Below, piece after piece: positions 26,505 through 34,380 of a stretch of 64,000 nt of DNA. Both the position numbers and the translations under genes were made by a program. How positions within the stretch are numbered: position 1 is the first letter of the stretch; the number at the start of each line of letters is the position of its first letter. The stretch is from RPQJ01 sp963696545 (GTDB taxonomy: Bacteria; Pseudomonadota; Gammaproteobacteria; Steroidobacterales; Steroidobacteraceae): assembly GCA_963696545.1 (NCBI GenBank), contig CAVOKQ010000012.1, positions 124,001 through 188,000 of the forward strand, read 5' to 3'. The notes beneath the pieces were generated by a model, which ran no database searches, had not been told where the DNA came from, and was given only the letters and a program-made list of their open reading frames with translations.

Positions 26505-27079
26505 TGCGCTGGACCAACGCGCCGGCCGATCTTCCGCTGCAGCCTCTGTCAGCATTGCAGCAACGCATCCCGCATGCAGGCGAAGCTCTCGCGCGTGGGC
26601 CGGGGGTGCTCATGGTCGTGCCGGATTCGGTGCGGGCGACGGTGATGTCGCACCTGCGTGGCTCGGACGAAGAGCAGGGTGGATTGCTGATCGGTGAGGT
26701 CTTCGCCGGCGATCCCGCGGTGGTCGAAACCTCGCGCGTGGTCGTCGTTCGACAGGCCATCGCCGCGCTCGATTTCTCGAGTTCCGGGATCTCGCTGCGC
26801 ATGGAGTCCGGTGTCTGGGAGCGTGCCCGGCTGAGCCGGGGACCGCACGAGATCGTGGTCGGCTGGTATCACAGCCATCCGGGACTCGGCGCCTTCTTCA
26901 GCTCGACCGACCGTCGCACGCAATCAGCGTTCTTTCCGCACCCATACAGCGTCGGCTGGGTCGTGGACCCGCTGCTCGGCGAGGAGGCGTTCTTCGTCGG
27001 GCGCGACTGCGCGAACCCGGAGGCGCTGCTGCGGCTCGAGGATCACGAGGCTTGCGATCGCGCGCCGGCGCCGACATAG
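26504..27079 (+). CDS. JAMM/JAB (MPN+) isopeptidase, putative deconjugase
   Basis: A 191-residue protein with a complete JAMM zinc site: Glu56/57 in EEQGGLLIGE, His123 and His125 in WYHSHPG, Ser133 and Asp136 in SSTD, with the eleven-residue His-to-Asp spacing of active JAMM peptidases. It would cut Ubl-substrate isopeptide bonds or trim the Ubl. The first 30 residues (MRWTNAPADLPLQPL) are an extension with unknown role. ATG 26504 overlaps the E2 stop; the frame is open further upstream inside the E2 gene. Confidence 0.88.
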   Translation: MRWTNAPADLPLQPLSALQQRIPHAGEALARGPGVLMVVPDSVRATVMSHLRGSDEEQGGLLIGEVFAGDPAVVETSRVVVVRQAIAALDFSSSGISLRMESGVWERARLSRGPHEIVVGWYHSHPGLGAFFSSTDRRTQSAFFPHPYSVGWVVDPLLGEEAFFVGRDCANPEALLRLEDHEACDRAPAPT

Positions 27080-27088
27080 TCCGTTCCG

Positions 27089-28309
27089 ATGAGCACCCCC
27101 ATACCCCTTGCATCGCCGCTCCGTCGGCCCCGCGTCGCCCGCACGGTGTCGATCTCTATCGGCCTGCTGCTGGTCATTGCCGCACTGATCATCTGCGCGG
27201 TCGTGGGCGGGCTCGGCACCCAGGCGGCCCACGTGTTCATGGCCGCGCTGGCGTTTTCCTCGCTGCTCTCCGTGATCCCGCTCGTGATCCTCTGGTTCCT
27301 CGATCGTCGCGAGCGCGAATCGCCGTGGCTCTTTGCCGCGGCCTTCCTGTGGGGCGGCCTGATCGCCACGACGATCGCGATGCCGGCCAATACGGCGGTG
27401 ATCTTCGCGATCTCCCAGTGGCTCGAGCACAATGCCGCGCTGAAGGAAATGCTGGGGCCCGACGCAGCGCTGATGATCGGCGCGCCACTGTCCGCTCCGC
27501 TGGTCGAGGAGACCGCGAAGGGCATCGGCATCGTGCTGCTGTTCTGGCTGATGAGGTCGGAGTTCGACAACGTGCGCGACGGCTTCGTCTACGGCGCGCT
27601 CGTGGGTGCGGGCTTCAACTGGTTCGAGTCCGCGCTGTACGTGCAGCAGAATTTCGTGCAGTTCGGCGACGCGCCCTACGGATTCCAGCTCGGCGCGCGC
27701 TACGCGTGGCTGGGTCTCGCGGGCCACGCGATGTTCTCCGGGATCTTCGGCGCAGCGCTCGGGCTTGCGCGCGCCACGCGGAGCCGGTTCGTCCGCTGGC
27801 TTGCGCCGGTCGCGGGCTACCTGGTCGCGGTGCTCGCGCACGCGTGGAACAACTCGCTGCCGCTGGTGTTCGCGATCGCCTCGTCGCGCGCCGGCGAGGC
27901 CCCGCCGACCGAGAGTGTCGCGCCGCCCGACGTCGGCCTGCTGCAGGCCATGGTGCAGACCAGCATTTCGAACCTGGTGATCTTCCTGCCGTTCGTCCTG
28001 TTGCTGGCGTGGATCATCCGGCGCAGCGGCGAGGCCGAGCGCACGGTGATTCGCGAGGAACTGGCCGACGAGGTGGGCCACGCGATCACCGGCGCCGAGT
28101 ACGCCGCGATCGTGGCCGACCGACGCTATCGCACGCGACGCGTCGACGGCACGCGCCGGGCATCGTCGGCCAGGCTGGTCAACGCGCAGAACGAGCTCGC
28201 ATTCCGCAAGCGCCGGCTGCGTGATCGTGGCTTCGAGCCGGCCTCCGACCCGGTCGTGGCCCGCTGGCGTGGGGAGATCGCAACGCTTCGTGGCCGTCTC
28301 GACGCCTAG
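27089..28309 (+). CDS. PrsW-family intramembrane metalloprotease
   Basis: A 406-residue protein with about nine membrane helices. The PrsW/CAAX-like catalytic residues are present: EExxK at 140-144 (VEETAKG), FNWFE at 176-180, GHAMFSG with His213 and VLAHAWNN with His251. PrsW proteins cut membrane-anchored substrates such as anti-sigma factors; the soluble basic tail (RYRTRRVDGTRRAS) is extra. It starts nine bases after the JAMM gene on the same strand, so it is very likely in the same transcript as the Ubl genes. A functional link is inferred from position only. Confidence 0.85.
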   Translation: MSTPIPLASPLRRPRVARTVSISIGLLLVIAALIICAVVGGLGTQAAHVFMAALAFSSLLSVIPLVILWFLDRRERESPWLFAAAFLWGGLIATTIAMPANTAVIFAISQWLEHNAALKEMLGPDAALMIGAPLSAPLVEETAKGIGIVLLFWLMRSEFDNVRDGFVYGALVGAGFNWFESALYVQQNFVQFGDAPYGFQLGARYAWLGLAGHAMFSGIFGAALGLARATRSRFVRWLAPVAGYLVAVLAHAWNNSLPLVFAIASSRAGEAPPTESVAPPDVGLLQAMVQTSISNLVIFLPFVLLLAWIIRRSGEAERTVIREELADEVGHAITGAEYAAIVADRRYRTRRVDGTRRASSARLVNAQNELAFRKRRLRDRGFEPASDPVVARWRGEIATLRGRLDA

Positions 28310-28367
28310 CTGCGGATTCGCTCGACAGGCGACGCGAGGGCGCTTCTAATTGCGTCCATGTGCTGCC

Positions 28368-29921
28368 ATGGCTAGAGATCCAATGCTGCGTATTGACCGC
28401 CTGCTTTCCGTCCTGGTCGTAGTCTTCCTGGCCGGGTGCGCGAGCCTCGAGCCGCGGCCCGACCTGCCCGTGCAGTCGGCGATTCCCGAGGGGCAGGGCA
28501 CCGCTCTCGACGAGAGGATTGCACCTGTCGAAGCGGCGCATCCCGGCGAGGCCGGCTTCCGGCTGGTGCGCGAAGGACCCGAGGCGTTCGCGATTCGTGC
28601 GCGCACCGCCAAGGTCGCCGGCCGCAGCCTCGACGTGCAGACCTACATCTGGAACAGCGATGGCACGGGCATGGCTCTCGCCTACCGGCTGCTCGAGGCC
28701 GCGGATCGTGGCGTCAAGGTCCGGCTGCTGGTCGACGACATGGATGCGCGCAGCAAGAACTACGGCTTCGCCGCGCTCGATGCGCACCCGAACATCTCGG
28801 TACGGATGTTCAATCCGTTCCAGTCGCGGGCGGGCTCGCTCACGTTCATGTTCGAGGCGATGGGCAGCTTCAGCCGCATCAACCGGCGCATGCACAACAA
28901 GACCTGGATCGCGGACAACCGTATCGCCATCGTCGGCGGCCGCAACCTCGGCGACGAGTATTTCGGCGCGAGCGAGGAGGTCAATTTCGTGGACCTGGAT
29001 TTCGCGATGGTCGGGCCGATCGTGCGCGAGGCGTCGGCGTCGTTCGACAAGTACTGGAACTCGCCGCTCGCCTATCCGATGGACGTGCTCGCGCCGAAGG
29101 AGGTGTCGCCGGCGGCCCTGCAGGCGCTGCGGGACAAGGTCAAGGCGTACGCCCCGACGGAGAGCCAGCGAGAGTTTGTCGACGAGCTTCGGCAGAGCGA
29201 CGAGGTGCAGCGACTGGTGGCGGGCGACTGGCCGATGGAGTGGTCGGCGAAGTTCCGCTTCGTGTCGGACGACCCGCTCAAGGCCATGGGGCAGGGTGGC
29301 GGTATCGCGGGCTCACAGGTGCTGACGCTGCTCGGCCCGGCCGTGAAGAGTTCACGCAGGAACCTTTCGATCCTGTCGCCGTACTTCGTGCCCGGCGAGG
29401 CCGGTACGAAGGTGTTCGTCGACACGGCGAAGGCGGGCAGCGACGTGCGAATCCTGACGAATTCGCTCGCGGCCAATGACGTTGCGGCCGTCTACGGCGG
29501 CTATTCGGAGTGGCGCGAGCCCTTGCTGCAAGGCGGCGTAAAGCTCTATGAGTTGAAGCCGTTGGCGGGCAGCGAGACGAAGTCGAGCTTCTTCGGATCG
29601 TCGGGCGCGAGCCTGCACACCAAGGCACTGACGGTGGATGGCTCGATCGTCTTCGTCGGCAGCTACAATCTCGACCCCCGCTCGACGTCGCTCAATTGCG
29701 AGCAGGGTGTGTTCGTCGAGAACACCGTCATCGCTGCCCAGCTCGAGAAACTGTTTGCGGAAGAGTCCTCGGGCGCCCGAGCCTGGCAGGTGACGCTGCA
29801 GGACGGGGACATACGCTGGAGCGACGGTACGAATACGTTCGACAGCGCTCCGGAGGCGACTTTTGGCCGCAAGTTCCAGGCCTGGATTGCGCGAGTGCTG
29901 CCCGTCAGTTCGCAGCTCTGA
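28368..29921 (+). CDS. phospholipase D-like lipoprotein (second copy)
   Basis: A 517-residue lipoprotein (lipobox VVFLAGC) with two HKD motifs: MHNKTWIADNRIAIVGGRN and LHTKALTVDGSIVFVGSYN. YIWNSDGTGMAL and NLDPRSTSLNCEQG are family blocks shared with cardiolipin-synthase-like proteins. It is probably periplasmic and acts on phospholipids. It resembles the gene at 9544-11118 in size and motif order but differs clearly in sequence around the motifs. I use ATG 28368; ATG 28383 and TTG 28350 are also in frame and no strong ribosome site decides. Confidence 0.85.
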   Translation: MARDPMLRIDRLLSVLVVVFLAGCASLEPRPDLPVQSAIPEGQGTALDERIAPVEAAHPGEAGFRLVREGPEAFAIRARTAKVAGRSLDVQTYIWNSDGTGMALAYRLLEAADRGVKVRLLVDDMDARSKNYGFAALDAHPNISVRMFNPFQSRAGSLTFMFEAMGSFSRINRRMHNKTWIADNRIAIVGGRNLGDEYFGASEEVNFVDLDFAMVGPIVREASASFDKYWNSPLAYPMDVLAPKEVSPAALQALRDKVKAYAPTESQREFVDELRQSDEVQRLVAGDWPMEWSAKFRFVSDDPLKAMGQGGGIAGSQVLTLLGPAVKSSRRNLSILSPYFVPGEAGTKVFVDTAKAGSDVRILTNSLAANDVAAVYGGYSEWREPLLQGGVKLYELKPLAGSETKSSFFGSSGASLHTKALTVDGSIVFVGSYNLDPRSTSLNCEQGVFVENTVIAAQLEKLFAEESSGARAWQVTLQDGDIRWSDGTNTFDSAPEATFGRKFQAWIARVLPVSSQL

Positions 29922-30011
29922 GGACCGGTTCGGCCCGGCTTCGGTTAGAATGGGGCACGCGCCGCCGCCGCTTCTGGTGAAGACGGCGTCCATCCCCACA
30001 AGGAGTTTCCG

Positions 30012-30545
30012 ATGCTGAAGATCAAATTGACGCTGCTGGCCGCGCTGTCGTGCGTGGCGTTCATCGCGCCGGCCTATGCCGACAAGACGACCGGCGAGGC
30101 CATCGACGACACGACGCTTTCCAGCTCGGTGAAGGCCAAGCTGATCGACACCAAGGGCGTGCCCTCGACCGCGATCAACGTCGAAGTGTCCAAGGGTCGT
30201 GTGCAGCTGGGTGGTTTCCTCGAGTCCGAAGCCGAGAAGAAGGCCGCGATGGACGCGGCGAAGTCGGTCAAGGGCGTCACCAAGGTGTATGACGGCCTCG
30301 TGGTCATCAAGAAAGACCGCTCCGCTGGCCAGGCGATCGACGACACGACGATCCAGGCGACGCTGAAGTCGAAGCTGACCGGCGAGGATGCCAGCAAGGG
30401 CTGGAGCATCAACACCGACGTGTACAACGGCCAGGTGCTGCTGGCCGGCTTCATCCACGGCGAGCAGTCCCGGATCAAGGCCGGCGAGATCGCCAAGGGC
30501 ATCAAGGGCGTCAACAAGGTCTACAACAAGATCGAGCTCGAGTGA
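30012..30545 (+). CDS. periplasmic protein with two BON domains (OsmY-like)
   Basis: A 177-residue protein. The signal peptide LTLLAALSCVAFIAPAYA is followed by two BON modules (about 35-100 and 110-177), each starting with a DDTT element (AIDDTTLSSSVKAKL, AIDDTTIQATLKSKL) and ending VKGVTKVYDGLVV or IKGVNKVYNKIEL. BON proteins bind phospholipid or protect the envelope under osmotic stress. A strong AAGGAG site lies at 30000-30005, and TAGAAT at 29946-29951 may be the -10 box. A GlsB-like gene follows, so this is an envelope-stress pair. Confidence 0.88.
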   Translation: MLKIKLTLLAALSCVAFIAPAYADKTTGEAIDDTTLSSSVKAKLIDTKGVPSTAINVEVSKGRVQLGGFLESEAEKKAAMDAAKSVKGVTKVYDGLVVIKKDRSAGQAIDDTTIQATLKSKLTGEDASKGWSINTDVYNGQVLLAGFIHGEQSRIKAGEIAKGIKGVNKVYNKIELE

Positions 30546-30602
30546 CGAGCGGACCCTGAGGGGGTAGGTCAGGGATTTCAATAACTTACAAGGGAATTCT
30601 CA

Positions 30603-30860
30603 ATGAACCTGATTATTACGCTGATCATCGGCGGTGTCGTTGGCTGGCTGGCCAGCATCTTCATGAAGACGGATGCCCAGATGGGCATGATCGCCAACAT
30701 CCTGGTCGGGATCGTGGGCTCGTTCCTGGGGTTCTTCCTGGCGGGCCTGATCGGCATCGCGCCTGAGAACTCGATCATGCGCTTCGTGGTGTCGCTGGCC
30801 GGCGCCGCGCTGCTGATCTTCATCCTGCGCGCGCTCGGGGTCTTCGGCAAGAAGGCCTGA
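30603..30860 (+). CDS. GlsB/YeaQ/YmgE family stress membrane protein
   Basis: An 85-residue protein with three hydrophobic helices and the family pattern: LIIGGVVGWLAS, GMIANILVGIVGSFLGFFLA, then ALLIFILRALGVFG. These transglycosylase-associated-like proteins are inner-membrane stress proteins with no known enzymatic role. An AAGGGA ribosome site precedes ATG 30603. It follows the BON gene by 57 bases and ends before a strong terminator. Confidence 0.88.
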   Translation: MNLIITLIIGGVVGWLASIFMKTDAQMGMIANILVGIVGSFLGFFLAGLIGIAPENSIMRFVVSLAGAALLIFILRALGVFGKKA

Positions 30861-30896
30861 ACGGGTCGACGGGGCCTGCAGGGCCCAGGAAAAAGA

Positions 30897-30930
30897 ACGG
30901 ACGCGCTGCGATGAGCAGCGCGTCCGTTTT
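30897..30930. terminator. bidirectional intrinsic terminator
   Basis: A perfect 13-base stem (30897-30909 with 30915-30927, ACGGACGCGCTGC) and five-base loop is followed by TTTT on the plus strand. Read on the minus strand it is followed by TCTTTTTC. It sits between the convergent GlsB-like and DUF3597 genes and can end both transcripts. Confidence 0.88.
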
Positions 30931-30967
30931 CATTTCGACGGGCGCCGCAACGCGGCGCCTCAATTCA

Positions 30968-31372
30968 TCAGTTGTACAACTCGTCCGGAATGTTACCGCC
31001 GTTGTCGGCGATCGCCTTCAGCACGGTCTTGTGCAGCCACATGTTCATCTTCGCCGAGTCACCCATCAGGTCGGCCGGGCAGCCGAGTTCCGTGGCCAGT
31101 TCCTTGCGGGCCGCGAAGCTGCTGTCGATGTCGAGGAGCTTCAGCAGGTCGACGATCGAGACCTTCCAGTTCAGCTTCTGAGGATTTGCGGCCGCCCACT
31201 GCTCGAGTTGCGCGACCACGTCGACGATGGCGATGGGCTTCGGCGGTGGCGGTGGCGGCGGCGGTACCGGTGCAGCCATCGGCGGTGGCATCGTGGGCTG
31301 CGGCGGCGGGACCGGGGCGGCCTCAGCCTTTTTCAGTCCCAGTTTCTCAAGAATCTTCCCGAAAAAGCTCAT
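30968..31372 (-). CDS. DUF3597 domain protein
   Basis: A 134-residue soluble protein. The N-terminus MSFFGKILEKLGLKK is joined by a Pro-rich stretch (about 18-45, including runs of PPPP) to the DUF3597 domain (VVAQLEQWAAANPQKLNW, SIVDLLKLLDIDSSFAARKE, AKMNMWLHKTVLKAIADNGG). No biochemical role is established. The context (BON, GlsB-like) suggests stress expression, but this is inference. Confidence 0.82.
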   Translation of the reverse strand: MSFFGKILEKLGLKKAEAAPVPPPQPTMPPPMAAPVPPPPPPPPKPIAIVDVVAQLEQWAAANPQKLNWKVSIVDLLKLLDIDSSFAARKELATELGCPADLMGDSAKMNMWLHKTVLKAIADNGGNIPDELYN

Positions 31373-31493
31373 AGGGATGTCCTTCCTCGTTATTGGGGGG
31401 AGCCGGGAACAAATAGCACAACGGTCCGTGCCCGGCCATCCGGACTAGCTGCGATTCGACTCGGCAGTGAGCCGGGGGCGGATTCGTGGCCCG

Positions 31494-32777
31494 CTAAAGA
31501 CGCTGCCGAGGTTGCGCCGGCGGGGCCTTGCGCAGCCTGCGCGCGATCTTGTCCGCCTCCGGCACGGCGTGTGCGAAGAACCGTTTGAGTCCCGGGCACA
31601 GGTAGTTGAGCCCGGTTTCGCCGTCCGGCGCCCGCACCAACCTGTTGCGTGGGCACTCGCCCCAGCAGTCGGCCAGGAACGGGCACTCCCTGCAGTACTT
31701 CGGCAGCGACTCGGACTTGGCATAGCCGAACTGGACCTGCCGCGGATCGAAGACCATGTTGCCGAGCGAGCGGTCGCGAATCGTGCCGAGCCGGTACTCC
31801 GGGTAGACGTAGTGGTCGCAGGCGTAGACGCTGCCGTCATGCTCGACGACGACGCCCTTGCCGCAGAATTCCGCGTTGATGCAGAGCTGCGACCCTAGGC
31901 CCATGTGCTGTGCGACCAGCGTCTCGCAGAAGTTCACCAGCACCTTGCCGTAATCGCGGGCGAGCCACTCGTCCCAGACCTTGCAGAGGAAATGACCGTA
32001 CTCGTCTGGATCCACGGACCAGTCGGTGACGACCGATTCCGGATGATCGGGCCGTGATTCCGGCGAGCCGACGACCGGCAGGCGCGACTCGTCCCACTTC
32101 TGTGGTGCCGAGGTTTCGAAGCCACGCGCCTGCACGATCGGTATGAACTGCAGGTACGTCGAGCCGAGCTCGCGTCGCAGGAAGCGGTAGACGTCGAGCG
32201 GCTTCGATGCATTGTGGCGATGCACGCAGGTGAGCGTATTGAACGGCACTGCGAAGCGTTGCAGCAGCTGGGCCGCGGCGAATACCTGGTCGAACGTCGG
32301 CTGCGTGTGCTTCGTGATTCGCAGCCGGTCGTGCAGTTCCTTCGGGCCGTCGATCGACAGCCCGACCAGGAAGCGATGCTCCTTCAGGAACCTGGCCCAG
32401 TCGGCGTCGAGCAGCGTGCCGTTGGTCTGCAGGTCGTTCTCGATGCGCTGGCCTGCCTTCGCATATTTGCGCTGCAGTCGCACGACCTTCTCGAAGAAGC
32501 CGACGCCCAGCAGCGTAGGCTCGCCGCCCTGCCACGAGAACACGACCTCGTCCCCGGTGACGCTCGCGATGTAGTCGCGGACGAAGAGCTCGAGTGTCTC
32601 GTCACTCATGTGCCCGGAGCCGGGGCCGCCGGGGAGTTCGCGCTTGCTCAGGTAGAAGCAGTAGGCGCAGTCGAGGTTGCAGGCGGAGCCGGCCGGCTTC
32701 GCCATGACGTGGAAGCGGCGCGTGGCCTTGTCGCCGAGCCACTGCGGGGCGCTGTATTTGTCCAGGGTGGTGGACAT
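31494..32777 (-). CDS. anaerobic-type sulfatase maturase (radical SAM/SPASM)
   Basis: A 427-residue radical SAM enzyme. CNLDCAYC (Cys33, Cys37, Cys40) binds the catalytic 4Fe-4S cluster; FSWQGGEPTLLG and LQTNGTLL are radical SAM blocks. The SPASM region has a long Cys series (CINAEFCGKG, YACDHYVYPE, CRECPFLADCWGECPR) for two auxiliary clusters. It oxidises the Cys or Ser of sulfatase active sites to formylglycine in the cytoplasm before export. The sulfatase at 12851-14512 is a likely client. ATG 32777 is chosen because homologous-looking sequence starts there; the frame is open to 32831. Confidence 0.9.
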   Translation of the reverse strand: MSTTLDKYSAPQWLGDKATRRFHVMAKPAGSACNLDCAYCFYLSKRELPGGPGSGHMSDETLELFVRDYIASVTGDEVVFSWQGGEPTLLGVGFFEKVVRLQRKYAKAGQRIENDLQTNGTLLDADWARFLKEHRFLVGLSIDGPKELHDRLRITKHTQPTFDQVFAAAQLLQRFAVPFNTLTCVHRHNASKPLDVYRFLRRELGSTYLQFIPIVQARGFETSAPQKWDESRLPVVGSPESRPDHPESVVTDWSVDPDEYGHFLCKVWDEWLARDYGKVLVNFCETLVAQHMGLGSQLCINAEFCGKGVVVEHDGSVYACDHYVYPEYRLGTIRDRSLGNMVFDPRQVQFGYAKSESLPKYCRECPFLADCWGECPRNRLVRAPDGETGLNYLCPGLKRFFAHAVPEADKIARRLRKAPPAQPRQRL

Positions 32778-32925
32778 GCCTGCGGAGCGTACTGACGAAC
32801 CTTGTGGCTCCCTATAAGGAAGCGTACGCATCGCGGCGCGGGTTCAGCGTAGTCTTCCTTCATGGTCGCCTTCGCGCGGCGGTAGCATGGGCAGAATGCG
32901 ACCAAACGGCGGTCCGGAGTGCGCA

Positions 32926-34380
32926 ATGAACCCGTTTTCCCCAGCCAGTCTGATCCTCGCGTCCATAAGGTCCGGGGAGTGTCGTGCAGCGGACTGGGCC
33001 GCGCAGTATCGGGGTCGTTCCGAGCGCTTGAACTCGCGCGTCAACGCGATCGTGCTGCCGGACCACGATCGGGCGATGCAATGCGCGCGAGGCATCGATG
33101 CGGCACGCGACCACGGTTCCGTCAGCCCTGCGCTCGCTGGCCTGCCAATGACCATCAAGGACGGCATCCACGTGGCTGGACTGCCCTCGACCGGCGGCAT
33201 GATCGAGCCCGATCTTGCGATCGCGGACGAAGACGCACCGAACTTGGCGCGCCTGCGAGCGGCTGGCGCAGTGATCCTTGGCAAGACCAACGTGCCGGTG
33301 GCCAACGCGGACTGGCAGGCAGTGAACAAGATCTTCGGGCGCACGGCGAATCCCTGGAATGCGGACCTCACTTCCGGCGGCAGCACCGGAGGAGGAGCGG
33401 CGGCAGTGGCCGCGGGCCTGTCCGCGGCCGAACTCGGCAGCGACATCGGCGGCTCAATCCGCATCCCGGCAGCGTTCTGCGGCCTGTTTGCCCACAAGCC
33501 GAGTTCCGGCGTCACTTCGAACAGTGGTCACTTCCCCTGGCGAGGCAATGTGCCGAACCCCGCGCTCGGCCTCGCCGTGCAGGGACCGCTGGCCCGCAGT
33601 GCCGAAGATCTCGAATTGCTGCTCAGGGTCCTGGCCGGCGCGGAAGGGCTCGCCGCCAGGGCGTGGCGCATCGATTTGCCGCCGCCACGATTCGAATCGC
33701 TGGAGGCTTGCCGCGTCGGCATCCTTCGCGTGCCCGACTGGATCCCGGTCGAGCGGAGCATCCTCGATGCGCAGCAGGCGCTTGCCGAAGGCCTCGCGAA
33801 GCGCGGCACAAAGGTGCACGACGTGGACGTTGCGCGGCATGTCGGAGATCTTGCGCAGTACTACAAGCACTACCTGACCCAGTTGCAGTGCGTGCTGGGC
33901 GGGGCGACACCGCCGGGCGCGCGTGCCAAGGCGGCAGCCAAGATGCGGACATACGACGACCCGTTCCTGCTGGCGATCGCCGATGGACTGGAGGGCAGCG
34001 CGGCGCTGCTTATCGAGATGCTCGAAGTCGGCGAACGTTACAAGCGACAGTGGGAGTCCGTGTTCCGCGACATCGACGTGCTGCTGTCGCCGGTGTGCAG
34101 CGTCAATGCTTTCCCTCACGACGACTCATTCTTCTACGACCGCACGCTCGTCATCGATGGCGTACGTTACCCGTACTATCGGCTGAGCGCGATTCCGTCG
34201 CTGGCGTCGGAGGCCGGTTTGCCGGTCACCGTGTTTCCGACCGGGCGACATGCGACGACCGGCGCACCGATCGGCCTGCAGGCGATGGGTGCGTACCTCG
34301 ACGACCGGACCACGCTGGCGTTCGCGCGCCTCGTCGAGCAGGAATTCGGCGGCTTCACGCCGCCGCCCGGATTCGACTGA
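32926..34380 (+). CDS. amidase (amidase-signature family)
   Basis: A 484-residue enzyme. The Ser-cisSer-Lys triad can be placed: Lys in LPMTIKDGIHV, cis-Ser in the Gly/Ser-rich GGSTGGGAAAVAAG and nucleophile Ser in SDIGGSIRIPAAFCGL. Members hydrolyse carboxamides and include GatA, acetamidases and fatty-acid-amide hydrolases. The lack of a gat context and the long C-terminal part point to a catabolic amidase. GGAG lies eight bases before ATG 32926. Gene pairs on each side are on the opposite strand. Confidence 0.88.
   Translation: MNPFSPASLILASIRSGECRAADWAAQYRGRSERLNSRVNAIVLPDHDRAMQCARGIDAARDHGSVSPALAGLPMTIKDGIHVAGLPSTGGMIEPDLAIADEDAPNLARLRAAGAVILGKTNVPVANADWQAVNKIFGRTANPWNADLTSGGSTGGGAAAVAAGLSAAELGSDIGGSIRIPAAFCGLFAHKPSSGVTSNSGHFPWRGNVPNPALGLAVQGPLARSAEDLELLLRVLAGAEGLAARAWRIDLPPPRFESLEACRVGILRVPDWIPVERSILDAQQALAEGLAKRGTKVHDVDVARHVGDLAQYYKHYLTQLQCVLGGATPPGARAKAAAKMRTYDDPFLLAIADGLEGSAALLIEMLEVGERYKRQWESVFRDIDVLLSPVCSVNAFPHDDSFFYDRTLVIDGVRYPYYRLSAIPSLASEAGLPVTVFPTGRHATTGAPIGLQAMGAYLDDRTTLAFARLVEQEFGGFTPPPGFD

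Noticed and set aside
24086..28309. Reading the Ubl genes as thiamin, molybdopterin or ESX-secretion (YukD) loci
   Set aside because: ThiF and YukD similarity alone would allow this, but the E2 with an active Cys and the JAMM peptidase do not belong to those pathways, and no thiamin, molybdopterin or ESX genes are present.
31230..31330. GGT/GGC-rich repeat-like tract
   Set aside because: It encodes the Pro-rich linker of the DUF3597 protein and is not an independent repeat.
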